Shown one piece after another: positions 40,266-48,413 of a stretch of DNA of 64,000 nucleotides. Every line of letters starts with the position of its first letter. Positions within the stretch are counted from its first letter, which is position 1. A program made the translations under genes and the position numbers. Below the pieces are notes generated by a model. The model was not told where the DNA came from. It made no database searches and saw only the letters and a program-made list of their open reading frames with translations. The DNA is from Hyphomicrobiales bacterium (GTDB lineage Bacteria; Pseudomonadota; Alphaproteobacteria; Rhizobiales; Rhizobiaceae): NCBI GenBank assembly GCA_900471525.1, contig UCEZ01000011.1:124001-188000 (forward strand). The letters run 5' to 3'.

Positions 40266-40297
40266 GCATGATCCCGAAAAATTGAAGCGGTTTTCGG
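40266..40297. repeat. Partial rhizobial-type intergenic dyad repeat
   Basis: The stretch begins GCATGATCCCGAAAA and contains the dyad CCGAAAA (40274-40280) / TTTTCGG (40291-40297). It matches the left part of a short palindromic repeat found many times in intergenic regions of Rhizobiales genomes. The usual right end (a mirrored GATCATGC) is missing, so this copy is truncated or eroded. It lies between dapD and the divergent LOG gene. Confidence 0.55.
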
Positions 40298-40428
40298 TTG
40301 CGGTCGGCGGTGGATGAAGGTGTATGTCGCGGAATTGCTGCTGATGATTTGATCCGTAGCGTCCGATGATTTTTAAGGAGCATCCGGCAGCGATGAATTG
40401 CTGCCGGTTTGCGGCAGGAAAGTTTGAC

Positions 40429-41328
40429 ATGACAAGAATGAAGAAGCGGAATCTGCGGCGCAAGGATGGGGTCTGGGATCCGTTGGTCGATAGCCGGCAG
40501 ACACGGACGCGGGCAGCCGGCGTTCCGCAGACGCCGCAATCGATGTCACCGTCCTACAGGCTTGCCTATACGGATGATGATTTCATGGCCCGTGAAGAGC
40601 TGCGCCCCGTAAGGCTGCAGCTGGAACTCCTGAAACCAGACATGATCCTCGCCGAACGCGGCATCAACTCGACCGTGGTGATGTTTGGCGGCGCTCGCAT
40701 TCCCGAGCCCGGCGGCGATGCCTGGGCGGCGAAGAACGAGATCCAGCGCAAGAACCTGACGGCCGCCTCGATCTACTACGAAGAAGCGCGGAAGTTTTCG
40801 AAACTGTGTTCGCTGCATTCGGCGCAGACGCACTACAAGGAATATGTCGTGACCACCGGCGGCGGGCCGGGTGTCATGGAGGCCGGCAATCGCGGTGCCG
40901 ACGAAATCGGCGCGCCGTCGATCGGCCTCAACATCGTACTGCCGCACGAGCAGGCGCCGAACCGCTACGTGACGCCGGAACTCTCCTTCAACTTCCACTA
41001 TTTTGCCATCCGCAAGATGCACTTCCTGCTGCGCGCCAAGGCCGTCGTCGTGTTTCCCGGCGGCTTCGGCACGCTCGACGAATTGTTCGAGACCATCACG
41101 CTGATGCAGACCGGCCGCATGGCGCTGGTACCGCTGATCCTGTTCGGCGAGAAATTCTGGCGCAAGATCATCGATTTCGAAGCGCTCGCCGAATTCGGCA
41201 CGATCGCACCGAACGACGTCGATCTCCTTCAATTCGTCGAAACGGCGGACGAGGCCTGGGAGATCATCGCGAAATTCTACGAGACGATCGATCCGGCGGC
41301 CGTGCCGATAGCGTCCGGCGATAGGTAA
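40429..41328 (+). CDS. LOG family protein (TIGR00730-type Rossmann fold)
   Basis: A 299-residue protein with the lysine-decarboxylase-like/LOG fold: VTTGGGPGVMEAGNRGA and PGGFGTLDELFETI, the nucleotide-binding and catalytic motif PGGxGTxxE. LOG proteins release cytokinin bases from nucleotide precursors or cleave AMP-type nucleotides. The N-terminal 90 residues are basic and extended relative to small plant-type LOGs, as in a bacterial subgroup whose role is less clear. The ATG at 40429 follows GCAGGAAAG. It is divergent from dapD. In plant-associated bacteria a cytokinin link is conceivable but not shown. Confidence 0.85.
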   Translation: MTRMKKRNLRRKDGVWDPLVDSRQTRTRAAGVPQTPQSMSPSYRLAYTDDDFMAREELRPVRLQLELLKPDMILAERGINSTVVMFGGARIPEPGGDAWAAKNEIQRKNLTAASIYYEEARKFSKLCSLHSAQTHYKEYVVTTGGGPGVMEAGNRGADEIGAPSIGLNIVLPHEQAPNRYVTPELSFNFHYFAIRKMHFLLRAKAVVVFPGGFGTLDELFETITLMQTGRMALVPLILFGEKFWRKIIDFEALAEFGTIAPNDVDLLQFVETADEAWEIIAKFYETIDPAAVPIASGDR

Positions 41329-41409
41329 CTTATCAATTTCCCGGTGAAACTCCGGCAACCGACTTTCTGTCGCAGTGACAGGTCGTCGCGGCTGTGGCAT
41401 TGGGCCGCC

Positions 41410-41817
41410 ATGAAAACCCTGCGGCTTGTCTTGAGAGATAGAGTGTCGGCCGGCGCCATAGCCGCGCTGTTTGCCGTCATGCTGTTGATGCAGGGGCTTC
41501 TGGGCGGTGTTGCTCAGGGTTCGATGGCAAGCGCCGCCGTCGATCAGTTCAACCTGCTCTGCGTTTCGCATGAGGGCGACGGCCTTGACCAGCGGTTGCC
41601 ATCTGACGGCCCAGTCAAAAGCGGACATGACCTTTGCGCCACGCTTTGCCAACTGGCGTCGGGCTACACGCCCGCCTTACCCGGCCGCCCTGTAGAAATC
41701 GCTTCTCCCGCTTTGAGGGATGCCGGCGAGGCATATTTTGTCCGGAAAAACGTTCCCCGCGCTGTCTTGCGCAGCTTGTTTGCCGAGGCCAGGGCTCCTC
41801 CTTCCTTCTCCGCATGA
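41410..41817 (+). CDS. DUF2946-like protein with N-terminal membrane segment
   Basis: A 135-residue protein with one hydrophobic segment near the N-terminus (residues about 14-34: AGAIAALFAVMLLMQGLLGG), then a short probably periplasmic part with cysteines in LLCVSH and HDLCATLCQLASG. The Cys/His content and position before a PepSY protein are like DUF2946 proteins that go with TonB-dependent metal uptake genes. The function is unknown; metal binding is inference. It precedes the PepSY gene by 54 bp and is likely in one operon with it. Confidence 0.65.
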   Translation: MKTLRLVLRDRVSAGAIAALFAVMLLMQGLLGGVAQGSMASAAVDQFNLLCVSHEGDGLDQRLPSDGPVKSGHDLCATLCQLASGYTPALPGRPVEIASPALRDAGEAYFVRKNVPRAVLRSLFAEARAPPSFSA

Positions 41818-41871
41818 CGCTGTAAATCACGGCCGCTCGCGGCCGATACTTTCGCTCATCTGGAGAACCCC

Positions 41872-43254
41872 ATGTCCGATTTCACGATCGGCCGCGCGAA
41901 CGCCGCCGTTGCAGCGCGTTCCCCGTCCGACCTCTATCGCGCCGTCTGGCGCTGGCATTTCTATGCAGGATTGCTCGTCCTGCCATTTCTGATCACGCTT
42001 GCGATAACCGGCGCGCTCTACCTGTTCAGGGACGAGATCGATGCTGTCGTCCACGCTGATCTGAAGCGGGTCGAAATTCAGGAAAATGCAGCAAGGGCCA
42101 CACCCTCCGCCATGGTCGCGGCGGCGGTCGCCGCCTATCCCGGCACGGCGATCAAATTTACCGATCCTGCATCGCAGAATGCCTCCGTTGAAGTCACCGT
42201 CAACACACCGACGTCGGGCAAGCTGGCCGTCTATGTGAACCCCTATGATGGAAAAGTGCTCGGATCGCTTCCCGATCGCGGCACCGTCATGTGGACCATC
42301 CGCACCCTGCACAGCCTCAAATATTTCGGCTCGTTCACGCGTGCGCTGATCGAGATCGCCGCGGGCTGGTCGATCCTTCTGGTCGCTACCGGTCTCTATC
42401 TCTGGTGGCCGCGCAGCCAGACCGGCGGGGTGCTCAGCATTCGCGGCACGCCGAAACGGCGGGTATTCTGGCGCGACACCCATGCGGTCAGCGGTATTTT
42501 CGTCGGTTTCTTCATCGTCTTCCTGGCGGTGACCGGCATGCCCTGGTCCGGCGTCTGGGGCGACAAGGTCAACGAATGGGCGAACGGCAGCAATTTCGGC
42601 TATCCCGCCGGCGTATACACCGCGGTGCCGATGTCCGACGAGCATCTCGACCATATTGCCAAGACGTCGTGGTCGCTGGAACAGGCGCAGGTGCCGCAAT
42701 CGTCAGGTCACGGAGCAACGGCGATCGGCCTCGATCAGGCCGTTGCCACCTTCGGTAGACTCGGTCTGCATCGCGGTTATGCCGTGAACATCCCGGCAAC
42801 GCCGGATGGCGTCTATACCGGCTCCGTCTATCCGGATGATCTTTCGCAGCAGCGCGTGGTGCATCTCGACCAATATAGCGGCAAGCCGTTGATCGATATG
42901 AGCTATGCGGATTACGGCCCGTTCGGCAAGGCGCTGGAATGGGGGATCAACGTCCATCTGGGACAGGAATTCGGGCTCGCCAACCAGCTCGTCCTGCTCG
43001 TAGCGTGCATGGCCATCGTTCTGCTGGCGGTGTCGGCTGCAGTGATGTGGTGGAAACGGCGGCCGAAGGGTTCACTCGGCGTGCCGCCAATGCCGGCCGA
43101 CAGGCGGGTGTTTCGTGGCCTGATAGCTCTTCTGGCGATCGGTGGAATTCTCTTCCCGCTGGTCGGGGTCTCGCTGATCGTGATGCTGGCGCTGGACTGG
43201 GGTTACCCGCTCTTTCGGCGTGCGATCCGCTTTGCACCGCCGTCCGGGATCTAA
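41872..43254 (+). CDS. PepSY-associated membrane protein
   Basis: A 460-residue inner-membrane protein with four main membrane helices (FYAGLLVLPFLITLAITGALYL; a helix around 160-180; FVGFFIVFLAVTG; LVLLVACMAIVLLAVSAAVMWW and a last C-terminal pair) and periplasmic PepSY regions (DGKVLGSLPDRGTVMW, then YSGKPLIDMSYADYG). Such proteins (PiuB-like) are often encoded with siderophore or metal uptake systems and may reduce ferric siderophores. No TonB receptor is nearby. It follows the DUF2946-like gene with TCTGGAGA as ribosome-binding site. Confidence 0.85.
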   Translation: MSDFTIGRANAAVAARSPSDLYRAVWRWHFYAGLLVLPFLITLAITGALYLFRDEIDAVVHADLKRVEIQENAARATPSAMVAAAVAAYPGTAIKFTDPASQNASVEVTVNTPTSGKLAVYVNPYDGKVLGSLPDRGTVMWTIRTLHSLKYFGSFTRALIEIAAGWSILLVATGLYLWWPRSQTGGVLSIRGTPKRRVFWRDTHAVSGIFVGFFIVFLAVTGMPWSGVWGDKVNEWANGSNFGYPAGVYTAVPMSDEHLDHIAKTSWSLEQAQVPQSSGHGATAIGLDQAVATFGRLGLHRGYAVNIPATPDGVYTGSVYPDDLSQQRVVHLDQYSGKPLIDMSYADYGPFGKALEWGINVHLGQEFGLANQLVLLVACMAIVLLAVSAAVMWWKRRPKGSLGVPPMPADRRVFRGLIALLAIGGILFPLVGVSLIVMLALDWGYPLFRRAIRFAPPSGI

Positions 43255-43271
43255 TCTGCAATCAGGCACGA

Positions 43272-43298
43272 CGCCCCGGCCATTGCCTGGCCGGGGCG
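43272..43298. terminator. Hairpin between convergent PepSY and EF-hand genes
   Basis: A perfect 11-bp stem CGCCCCGGCCA (43272-43282) / TGGCCGGGGCG (43288-43298) with loop TTGCC. No T run follows on either strand, but the position between two converging genes suggests a shared terminator. Confidence 0.65.
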
Positions 43299-43306
43299 CG
43301 ATCCAA

Positions 43307-43828
43307 TCAAATCTTCCTGGTGAAATCCGTGGCGTCGATGAAGCCGTCGCCATTGGCGTCGCGCCGTTTGAACATCTTGCCGGCCTGTTCGGTCACCTCG
43401 GCAAGGCTGAGCGAACCATTGCTGTCCGTGTCTACTCGCTTGAAGGCCCTGGGCCGCATGCCGGGCAGCATGGCCGGGCGCATTTCCCTGATCTTCTCCA
43501 TGGCCGCGATCTTGTCTTCGCCGGTCTTGTCCCTTGCTGCGCGCCATTCCTTGCGGGCCTCGCGGAAGGCCTGGCGCTTGGCCTTGATTTCGTCGCGCGT
43601 CACCTGGCCGTTGCCGTCCGCATCGAAAGTCTTGAAGGCTTCTGAGGTGCGCGCCTGGACTTCTTCCAATGAGACCTTCTTGTCGCCATTGGTATCGAGG
43701 CGCTTCATCATCCATTCGGCGCGCTGTTCCGGCGTCGGCTTCTGGCGGGCGGCGAAGGTGGGGGCAGCGAGGCCGGTGAGAGCGATGCTGGCGGCGACGG
43801 CACCGAGAATCAAAGTGTTCTTCCGCAT
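43307..43828 (-). CDS. Secreted EF-hand protein with four calcium-binding loops
   Basis: A 173-residue protein with an N-terminal signal peptide (about 1-26, MRKNTLILGAVAASIALTGL, cut near TFA) and four EF-hand loops: DTNGDKKVSLEE, DADGNGQVTRDE, DTDSNGSLSLAE and DANGDGFIDATD. Each has Asp/Asn at positions 1, 3, 5 and an acidic residue at 12, so all should bind calcium. Small periplasmic EF-hand (CasA/calsymin-like) proteins are known in rhizobia, some needed for symbiosis. It is alone, convergent with the PepSY gene. AAAGGA precedes the start. Confidence 0.87.
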   Translation of the reverse strand: MRKNTLILGAVAASIALTGLAAPTFAARQKPTPEQRAEWMMKRLDTNGDKKVSLEEVQARTSEAFKTFDADGNGQVTRDEIKAKRQAFREARKEWRAARDKTGEDKIAAMEKIREMRPAMLPGMRPRAFKRVDTDSNGSLSLAEVTEQAGKMFKRRDANGDGFIDATDFTRKI

Positions 43829-43967
43829 GTCGAAATCCTTTCAGTGATCATTGTCCCTGAAGGAAAGATAGACGGCCGGGCCGAGATGGCCAGTTAAACT
43901 TTTGTAATTTAAGTATTTGACAGAACGGGGATTTTTCCGTGTCGAAACTGTGTTTCGATACCTGCTG

Positions 43968-44681
43968 TCAACCTTCGGATACAAGCCGGGTGAGGAAGCC
44001 CGTCAGGTCTTCGGTGACGTAGTCGACCTGTGCATCGTCCTCGTTGGTCTTTTCCCAGGCTTCGGCGAACTCGTATTCGAAATTGCGCGGCACGAGCAGG
44101 ACTGTCTTCATGCCGAGCGCCTTTGGCACCACCAGATTGCGCGGTAGGTCCTCGAACATGGCGGCGCGTTTGGTGTCGACCCGGTGCAGGCTCATGAACT
44201 TGTCATAGGTGTCACCGGCCGGCTTCGGTACGTAGTCGGCAGCCACGATGTCGAAGATATCGTCGAAATGATCGAGGATGCCGAGCGCCCGCGCCGTCAT
44301 TTCGGCATGCTTGACGCTGCCATTGGTAAAGATGAACTTACGGCCCGGAAGCGCGCGGATGGCGTCGCCGAGCGCCGGATCGGCAGGCACGACGGTGTAG
44401 TCGATCGCGTGCGCCTTTTCGAGGAAATCGTTGGGGTCGATGCCGTGGTGGATCATCAGCCCCTGCAGCGTGGTGCCGTGATCGCGGTAATATTCTTTCT
44501 GCAAAAGCTTTGCATCCGCCGGCTCCATCTGCAGTAAAGCCGCGACAAAGGCGGTCATGTTGCGGTCGATCTGCGAGAACAGATTGACGTGGTGCGGATA
44601 GAGCGTGTTGTCGAGATCGAACACCCAGTCGGTGACATGGGCGAAATCGGCTTTGGTCGGCAGGCGGTCGAGTTGTGTCAT
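43968..44681 (-). CDS. HAD-family pyrimidine 5'-nucleotidase
   Basis: A 237-residue haloacid-dehalogenase-fold phosphatase: motif I VFDLDNTLYPHHVNLF (nucleophile Asp), motif II FIFTNGSVKHAEM, and a late Lys then FEDLPRNL acidic motif. This is the SDT1/YjjG-like subgroup that dephosphorylates pyrimidine nucleotides. The start MTQLDRLPTKADF at 44681 is used; upstream codons overlap the next plus-strand gene region. In relatives it lies between argB and dapD on the same strand; here about 3.7 kb and 5.3 kb of other DNA separate it from these neighbours. Confidence 0.87.
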   Translation of the reverse strand: MTQLDRLPTKADFAHVTDWVFDLDNTLYPHHVNLFSQIDRNMTAFVAALLQMEPADAKLLQKEYYRDHGTTLQGLMIHHGIDPNDFLEKAHAIDYTVVPADPALGDAIRALPGRKFIFTNGSVKHAEMTARALGILDHFDDIFDIVAADYVPKPAGDTYDKFMSLHRVDTKRAAMFEDLPRNLVVPKALGMKTVLLVPRNFEYEFAEAWEKTNEDDAQVDYVTEDLTGFLTRLVSEG

Positions 44682-44815
44682 GGGCGCCTTATGCCACGGC
44701 GAATGTGGCGAGGAAATGGACTTTGTGAGCCCTGGACGCATTTCCATCTTGAATTGCCAAGCCGATGTGTCACGGTCCGCGCCGGAACGGTTTGGCGCAG
44801 GGGCTGCAGGTACCG

Positions 44816-45607
44816 ATGTCGGATGAATTATTCTCTCTTCTGTTTCTGTTCGGATTCTATGCCGCATCAGTCGTTACCTACTTCGCCTTCGGCTTTGCCA
44901 TCACCTGGATGAACGATCGCAACCCGGATCGGAAGATCCAGAAGGGACGCGGCACGGGTAAACGCCGCAACGCGGAAATCCGACAGAGCCTAGCCTCGAT
45001 GTTCAGCGCCTGCCTGCCGGTGACGATCGGCCTCTACCTTCAGCAAAAGGGCTGGGCGCCGACGCCCTGGGCCTTCAATTGGTGGACGGCTGTGCCGCTC
45101 TTCCTTCTCATCATGTTCCTGTATGACACCTGGTTCTATTTCATGCACCGGCTACTGCACACGAAGTGGCTCTATCCGCTGCATGCGCTTCACCACAAAA
45201 GCGTCGCACCGACGATCTGGAGCACTTATTCCGAGGATGTCCTCGACAACTTCCTGCTGCAGGGTTTTACAGCGGTCATCGTCTTCGTCGTCCCCTTTCC
45301 GCCGGCCATCCTGATCGGGCAAAGAGTGTTCGAACATTTCAACGGCATGTTCGGCCACTGTGGGTTCGAGTATTTTGCTTCCTCGACGGCGCGTTATCCG
45401 TCCCCGATGTTGTGCACGACCTTTCATGATCAGCACCATTCCGGATTCCGCTACAACTACGGCAATTATTTTTCCTTCTGGGATCGCGTTCTGGGCACCG
45501 TCTCGCCAGACTACGATCAGCGCGTGAAGAAGACGGAAGAAGAAGCGCTGCCGCTGACATTCCGGCAGGTCGCTGCTGTGCCTGAAGCTCGGGAAGAATC
45601 GGCCTGA
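44816..45607 (+). CDS. Fatty acid hydroxylase / sterol desaturase family protein
   Basis: A 263-residue integral membrane di-iron oxygenase. Three to four hydrophobic segments carry the histidine clusters HRLLH, HALHH and HDQHH typical of the superfamily. The order and spacing are right for an active di-iron site. Substrates in the family range from sterols and carotenoids to lipid fatty acids; I cannot assign one. It is divergent from the HAD gene and convergent with the methyltransferase. It seems to be one of the accessory genes in this backbone. Confidence 0.85.
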   Translation: MSDELFSLLFLFGFYAASVVTYFAFGFAITWMNDRNPDRKIQKGRGTGKRRNAEIRQSLASMFSACLPVTIGLYLQQKGWAPTPWAFNWWTAVPLFLLIMFLYDTWFYFMHRLLHTKWLYPLHALHHKSVAPTIWSTYSEDVLDNFLLQGFTAVIVFVVPFPPAILIGQRVFEHFNGMFGHCGFEYFASSTARYPSPMLCTTFHDQHHSGFRYNYGNYFSFWDRVLGTVSPDYDQRVKKTEEEALPLTFRQVAAVPEAREESA

Positions 45608-45663
45608 AACGTCGTGTAGCCCGCTATCGGTCGCGCTGACCGAAATAGGATCCGACGCGTCGA

Positions 45664-46389
45664 TCAGGCAGCCTTGACGATAAAGACCATCTCCTGTGAC
45701 ACGGCCTCGTCGAACGGCTCGGACTGCCAGTCGCCATAAACGGCTTCCGCCCGCAGGCCCGATGCGCCGAGGCGGTCTTCTATTTCCGTCTTCGAGAGAA
45801 ACAGCAGTTCGCTCGAAGACACGAGTGTCCGGTCGGCCAACGCATAGCGAGTGTCGAACGAAATGCGCTTGTTCGCCGTCTTCAAAACCCGTCGCGACAG
45901 GCGGATGCTCTGTCCTCCAGCCTCAAGTTTGGCGTCGCGGTTCCACAGCGCCGGCCAGTCAATGGCGGGGTTGCGGGTTTCGAACGCAATCGTGCCGCCT
46001 GGAGCAAGGTGCTGTCGCATCGTCGCAAAGGTCGCGAGAATGTCGCAGTCTTCGAGAAAGACCTGAAAGGCATTGCCGGTCATGATGATCAGGTCGAATT
46101 GTTTTAGCGAGCGGAAGTCCTGCGCAGAGGATTGTACCCATTCGATCTGCGAGCCGTTTGGCTTTTGACGCGCGACATCCAGCATGGCCTTGGCCGGGTC
46201 CACTCCGGTGACCTCATGGCCCAGGGCGGCATAGGCATCGCAGAGCAGCCCGGTGCCGCATCCGAGATCAAGAATGCGTATCGGGTCCGCGCCAGCCAGA
46301 GCCAGATAGAACTCCCGGTCGATCGACCAGCCGCTATCGAGATCGTAGAGTTCCGCCAGCGAGGGCTCTTCGTAATGCAGGTCGGGCAT
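45664..46389 (-). CDS. Class I SAM-dependent methyltransferase
   Basis: A 241-residue methyltransferase with motif I ILDLGCGTGLLCDAYAALG (residues about 39-57), the acidic end of strand 2 in VTGVDPAKAML, and motif IV region FDLIIMTGNAFQVF. The C-terminal part has a beta-rich cap (SIRLSRRVLKTANKRISFDT). The substrate is unknown. The start MPDLHYEEPSLAELYD is at 46389; longer frames extend across an intergenic region. It is divergent from an EamA transporter gene. Confidence 0.85.
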   Translation of the reverse strand: MPDLHYEEPSLAELYDLDSGWSIDREFYLALAGADPIRILDLGCGTGLLCDAYAALGHEVTGVDPAKAMLDVARQKPNGSQIEWVQSSAQDFRSLKQFDLIIMTGNAFQVFLEDCDILATFATMRQHLAPGGTIAFETRNPAIDWPALWNRDAKLEAGGQSIRLSRRVLKTANKRISFDTRYALADRTLVSSSELLFLSKTEIEDRLGASGLRAEAVYGDWQSEPFDEAVSQEMVFIVKAA

Positions 46390-46575
46390 CAGGCTTCCTG
46401 GGTGGAAATCACACGGGGTAAAGCTAACCCGCCGGCTCGGCGGTGCAAGGGTCATGTCCCCGGACGGGTCGCCTCGGGTGAAACCACGGGTGCCGTTGTG
46501 ACCGAAAGGCGACAAATCGCCGGTGCATGGCGCGAGGCGATGGATTCTTCGATTGCGGCATGGTAGCGCGCAAGG

Positions 46576-47481
46576 ATGGAAGCCTGGATCGCCATCACAA
46601 TCACCGCCGCCTTTTTGCAGAACCTGCGCTCCGCGCTGCAAAAACACCTGCAGGGTTCGCTCGGAACGACGGGGGCCAGCTTCGTCCGGTTCGGCTTCGG
46701 CTTTCCGCTGGCGATCGCCTATGTCCTGGGACTGCATTATTTTGTCAACTATGCCCTTCCGCAGTTGAACGGCACGTTTGTCTTCTGGGCGGTGCTCGGG
46801 GGACTGGCGCAGATCTTTGCGACCATTCTGCTGGTTTATCTTTTTTCGCTGCGCAACTTTGCCGTTGGCACCGCCTATTCGAAGACCGAGCCGGTGCAGG
46901 CGGCGATCTTCGGACTGATCCTTCTCGGTGAACGGCTGACGCCGGGCGCGGTCGCGGCGATCATCGTCGGCGTCATCGGTGTGATGATGATTTCGGTGGC
47001 GCGGATGCCGCTCTCCTGGCGCAATCTTTTCATGGCTCTGACCGGGCGAACGGCGCTGATCGGCATCGCCTCGGGGGCTGTGTTCGGCATCTCGGCGGTT
47101 GCCTATCGCTCGGCGTCGTTGTCTCTCGACGGGCCGAATGCGGTGATGCAGGCAGCCGTGACGCTTGCCTGCGTGACGACGTTCCAGACGGTTTTCATGC
47201 TGGTCTGGATGCTGATCAAGGACAAAAGCGAGATCGGCCGCGTGGCGCGTTCCTGGCGGTCTTCGGCGCTCGTCGGGCTGGCGGGCGTGACCGGCTCGGC
47301 CTGCTGGTTCACGGCGATGACGTTGCAGCAGGTGGCTTATGTGCGGGCGCTTGGCCAGATCGAACTGGTCTTTACCTTCATGGCGTCTATCTTCCTGTTC
47401 AGGGAGCGGATCAACCGCATGGAGACGGCCGGATGCCTGCTGATTGTGGCGGGTATCCTGCTGCTCCTGATGTGGACTTAA
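46576..47481 (+). CDS. EamA/DMT-family transporter
   Basis: A 301-residue inner-membrane protein with about ten hydrophobic helices in two EamA repeats (first about 1-135, second about 150-301). These carriers move amino acids, sugars or other metabolites; the substrate is not evident. The ATG at 46576 touches AAGG, which is close for a ribosome-binding site, so the true start could differ slightly. It is followed by a PEP-mutase-family enzyme 76 bp downstream on the same strand; a shared operon is possible. Confidence 0.87.
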   Translation: MEAWIAITITAAFLQNLRSALQKHLQGSLGTTGASFVRFGFGFPLAIAYVLGLHYFVNYALPQLNGTFVFWAVLGGLAQIFATILLVYLFSLRNFAVGTAYSKTEPVQAAIFGLILLGERLTPGAVAAIIVGVIGVMMISVARMPLSWRNLFMALTGRTALIGIASGAVFGISAVAYRSASLSLDGPNAVMQAAVTLACVTTFQTVFMLVWMLIKDKSEIGRVARSWRSSALVGLAGVTGSACWFTAMTLQQVAYVRALGQIELVFTFMASIFLFRERINRMETAGCLLIVAGILLLLMWT

Positions 47482-47557
47482 GCACATCCGTCGGCTCTGG
47501 CGCAGGCCGTCGCTGTTGTGGCATGACATGGTCGAAATTGTTTTCGGAGGAAAGACG

Positions 47558-48328
47558 ATGAACCAGACGGACAAGGCAAAGGCATTCACTGAATTGCACC
47601 GCAAAGGTGATCCGGTGGTGCTTTATAACATCTGGGACGCAGGCAGCGCCAAGGCTGTCGCCGAGGCGGGCGCCAAGGCGCTGGCGACCGGAAGCTGGTC
47701 GGTGGCGGCAGCGAACGGCTATGGCGACGGGCAAGAAATCCCGATGCTGCAGCTTGTCGATATCGCCCGCTCCATCGTGTCGGCAACAGATTTGCCGGTG
47801 TCGATCGATTTCGAGGGGGGATACGCCAACGACGCTGAAGCTGTCGCGCTCAATGTCGGGCGGGTGGTCGATGCCGGCGCGATCGGCATCAATTTCGAAG
47901 ACCAGGTGGTCGGCGGCAGCGGGCTGCACTCGATCGAGGCGCAGGCTGCACGGATCAAGGCGATCCGGGCGATGGCCGGTGAAAAGGGTATTCCGTTCTT
48001 CATCAATGCCCGCACCGATCTGTTCCTGAAGCTCTCCGACTCCGTGCGCCACGCGCCGCTGGTGGACGAGGCGATCGAGCGGGCGGCAGCCTATGCCGAG
48101 GCAGGCGCCAGCGGCTTCTTCGTGCCGGGATTGTCGAACCCGGACCTGATTGGCCGCGTCTGCGAAGCGGTGTCGCTGCCGGTCAACATCATGATGTGGT
48201 CGGGCATGGCTGATGTAAAGACGTTCGCCAGTCTGGGAGTGGCGCGTGTCAGCTACGGGCCGGGGCCGTATCGGGCGATGATCGAGTGGCTGAAGGGTGA
48301 GGCGACGAGGGTTTATCAGGGGCGCTGA
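47558..48328 (+). CDS. Isocitrate lyase / PEP mutase family protein
   Basis: A 256-residue TIM-barrel enzyme of the isocitrate lyase/phosphoenolpyruvate mutase superfamily: start with VVLYNIWDAGSAKAVAEAGA, metal-binding region LPVSIDFEGGYANDAEAV, and GAIGINFEDQV. It lacks the KKCGH motif of isocitrate lyase, so it more likely cleaves or rearranges a small 2-oxo acid (for instance as an oxaloacetate decarboxylase or phosphonate-related lyase). A good CGGAGG site lies before 47558; a longer frame to 47516 is unlikely. No phosphonate genes are nearby. Confidence 0.85.
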   Translation: MNQTDKAKAFTELHRKGDPVVLYNIWDAGSAKAVAEAGAKALATGSWSVAAANGYGDGQEIPMLQLVDIARSIVSATDLPVSIDFEGGYANDAEAVALNVGRVVDAGAIGINFEDQVVGGSGLHSIEAQAARIKAIRAMAGEKGIPFFINARTDLFLKLSDSVRHAPLVDEAIERAAAYAEAGASGFFVPGLSNPDLIGRVCEAVSLPVNIMMWSGMADVKTFASLGVARVSYGPGPYRAMIEWLKGEATRVYQGR

Positions 48329-48413
48329 CGTCATGTCACCGAACGGCGAGCGTGCTTGCGTCGAGTTTTGAGCGATAAGGTTTTCAATCGGCGCTTGCTG
48401 CGCTAATCGCCAG

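Noticed and set aside
41329-41409. Possible cobalamin riboswitch before the DUF2946-like gene (GGTGAAACTCCGGCAAC-type stretch)
   Set aside because: Only a short superficial likeness; the B12-box and the conserved core around it are absent and the space is too small.
45664-47604. Longer version of the methyltransferase running across the EamA gene
   Set aside because: The extra N-terminal part is the antisense of a clear transporter gene; the methyltransferase domain starts at 46389.
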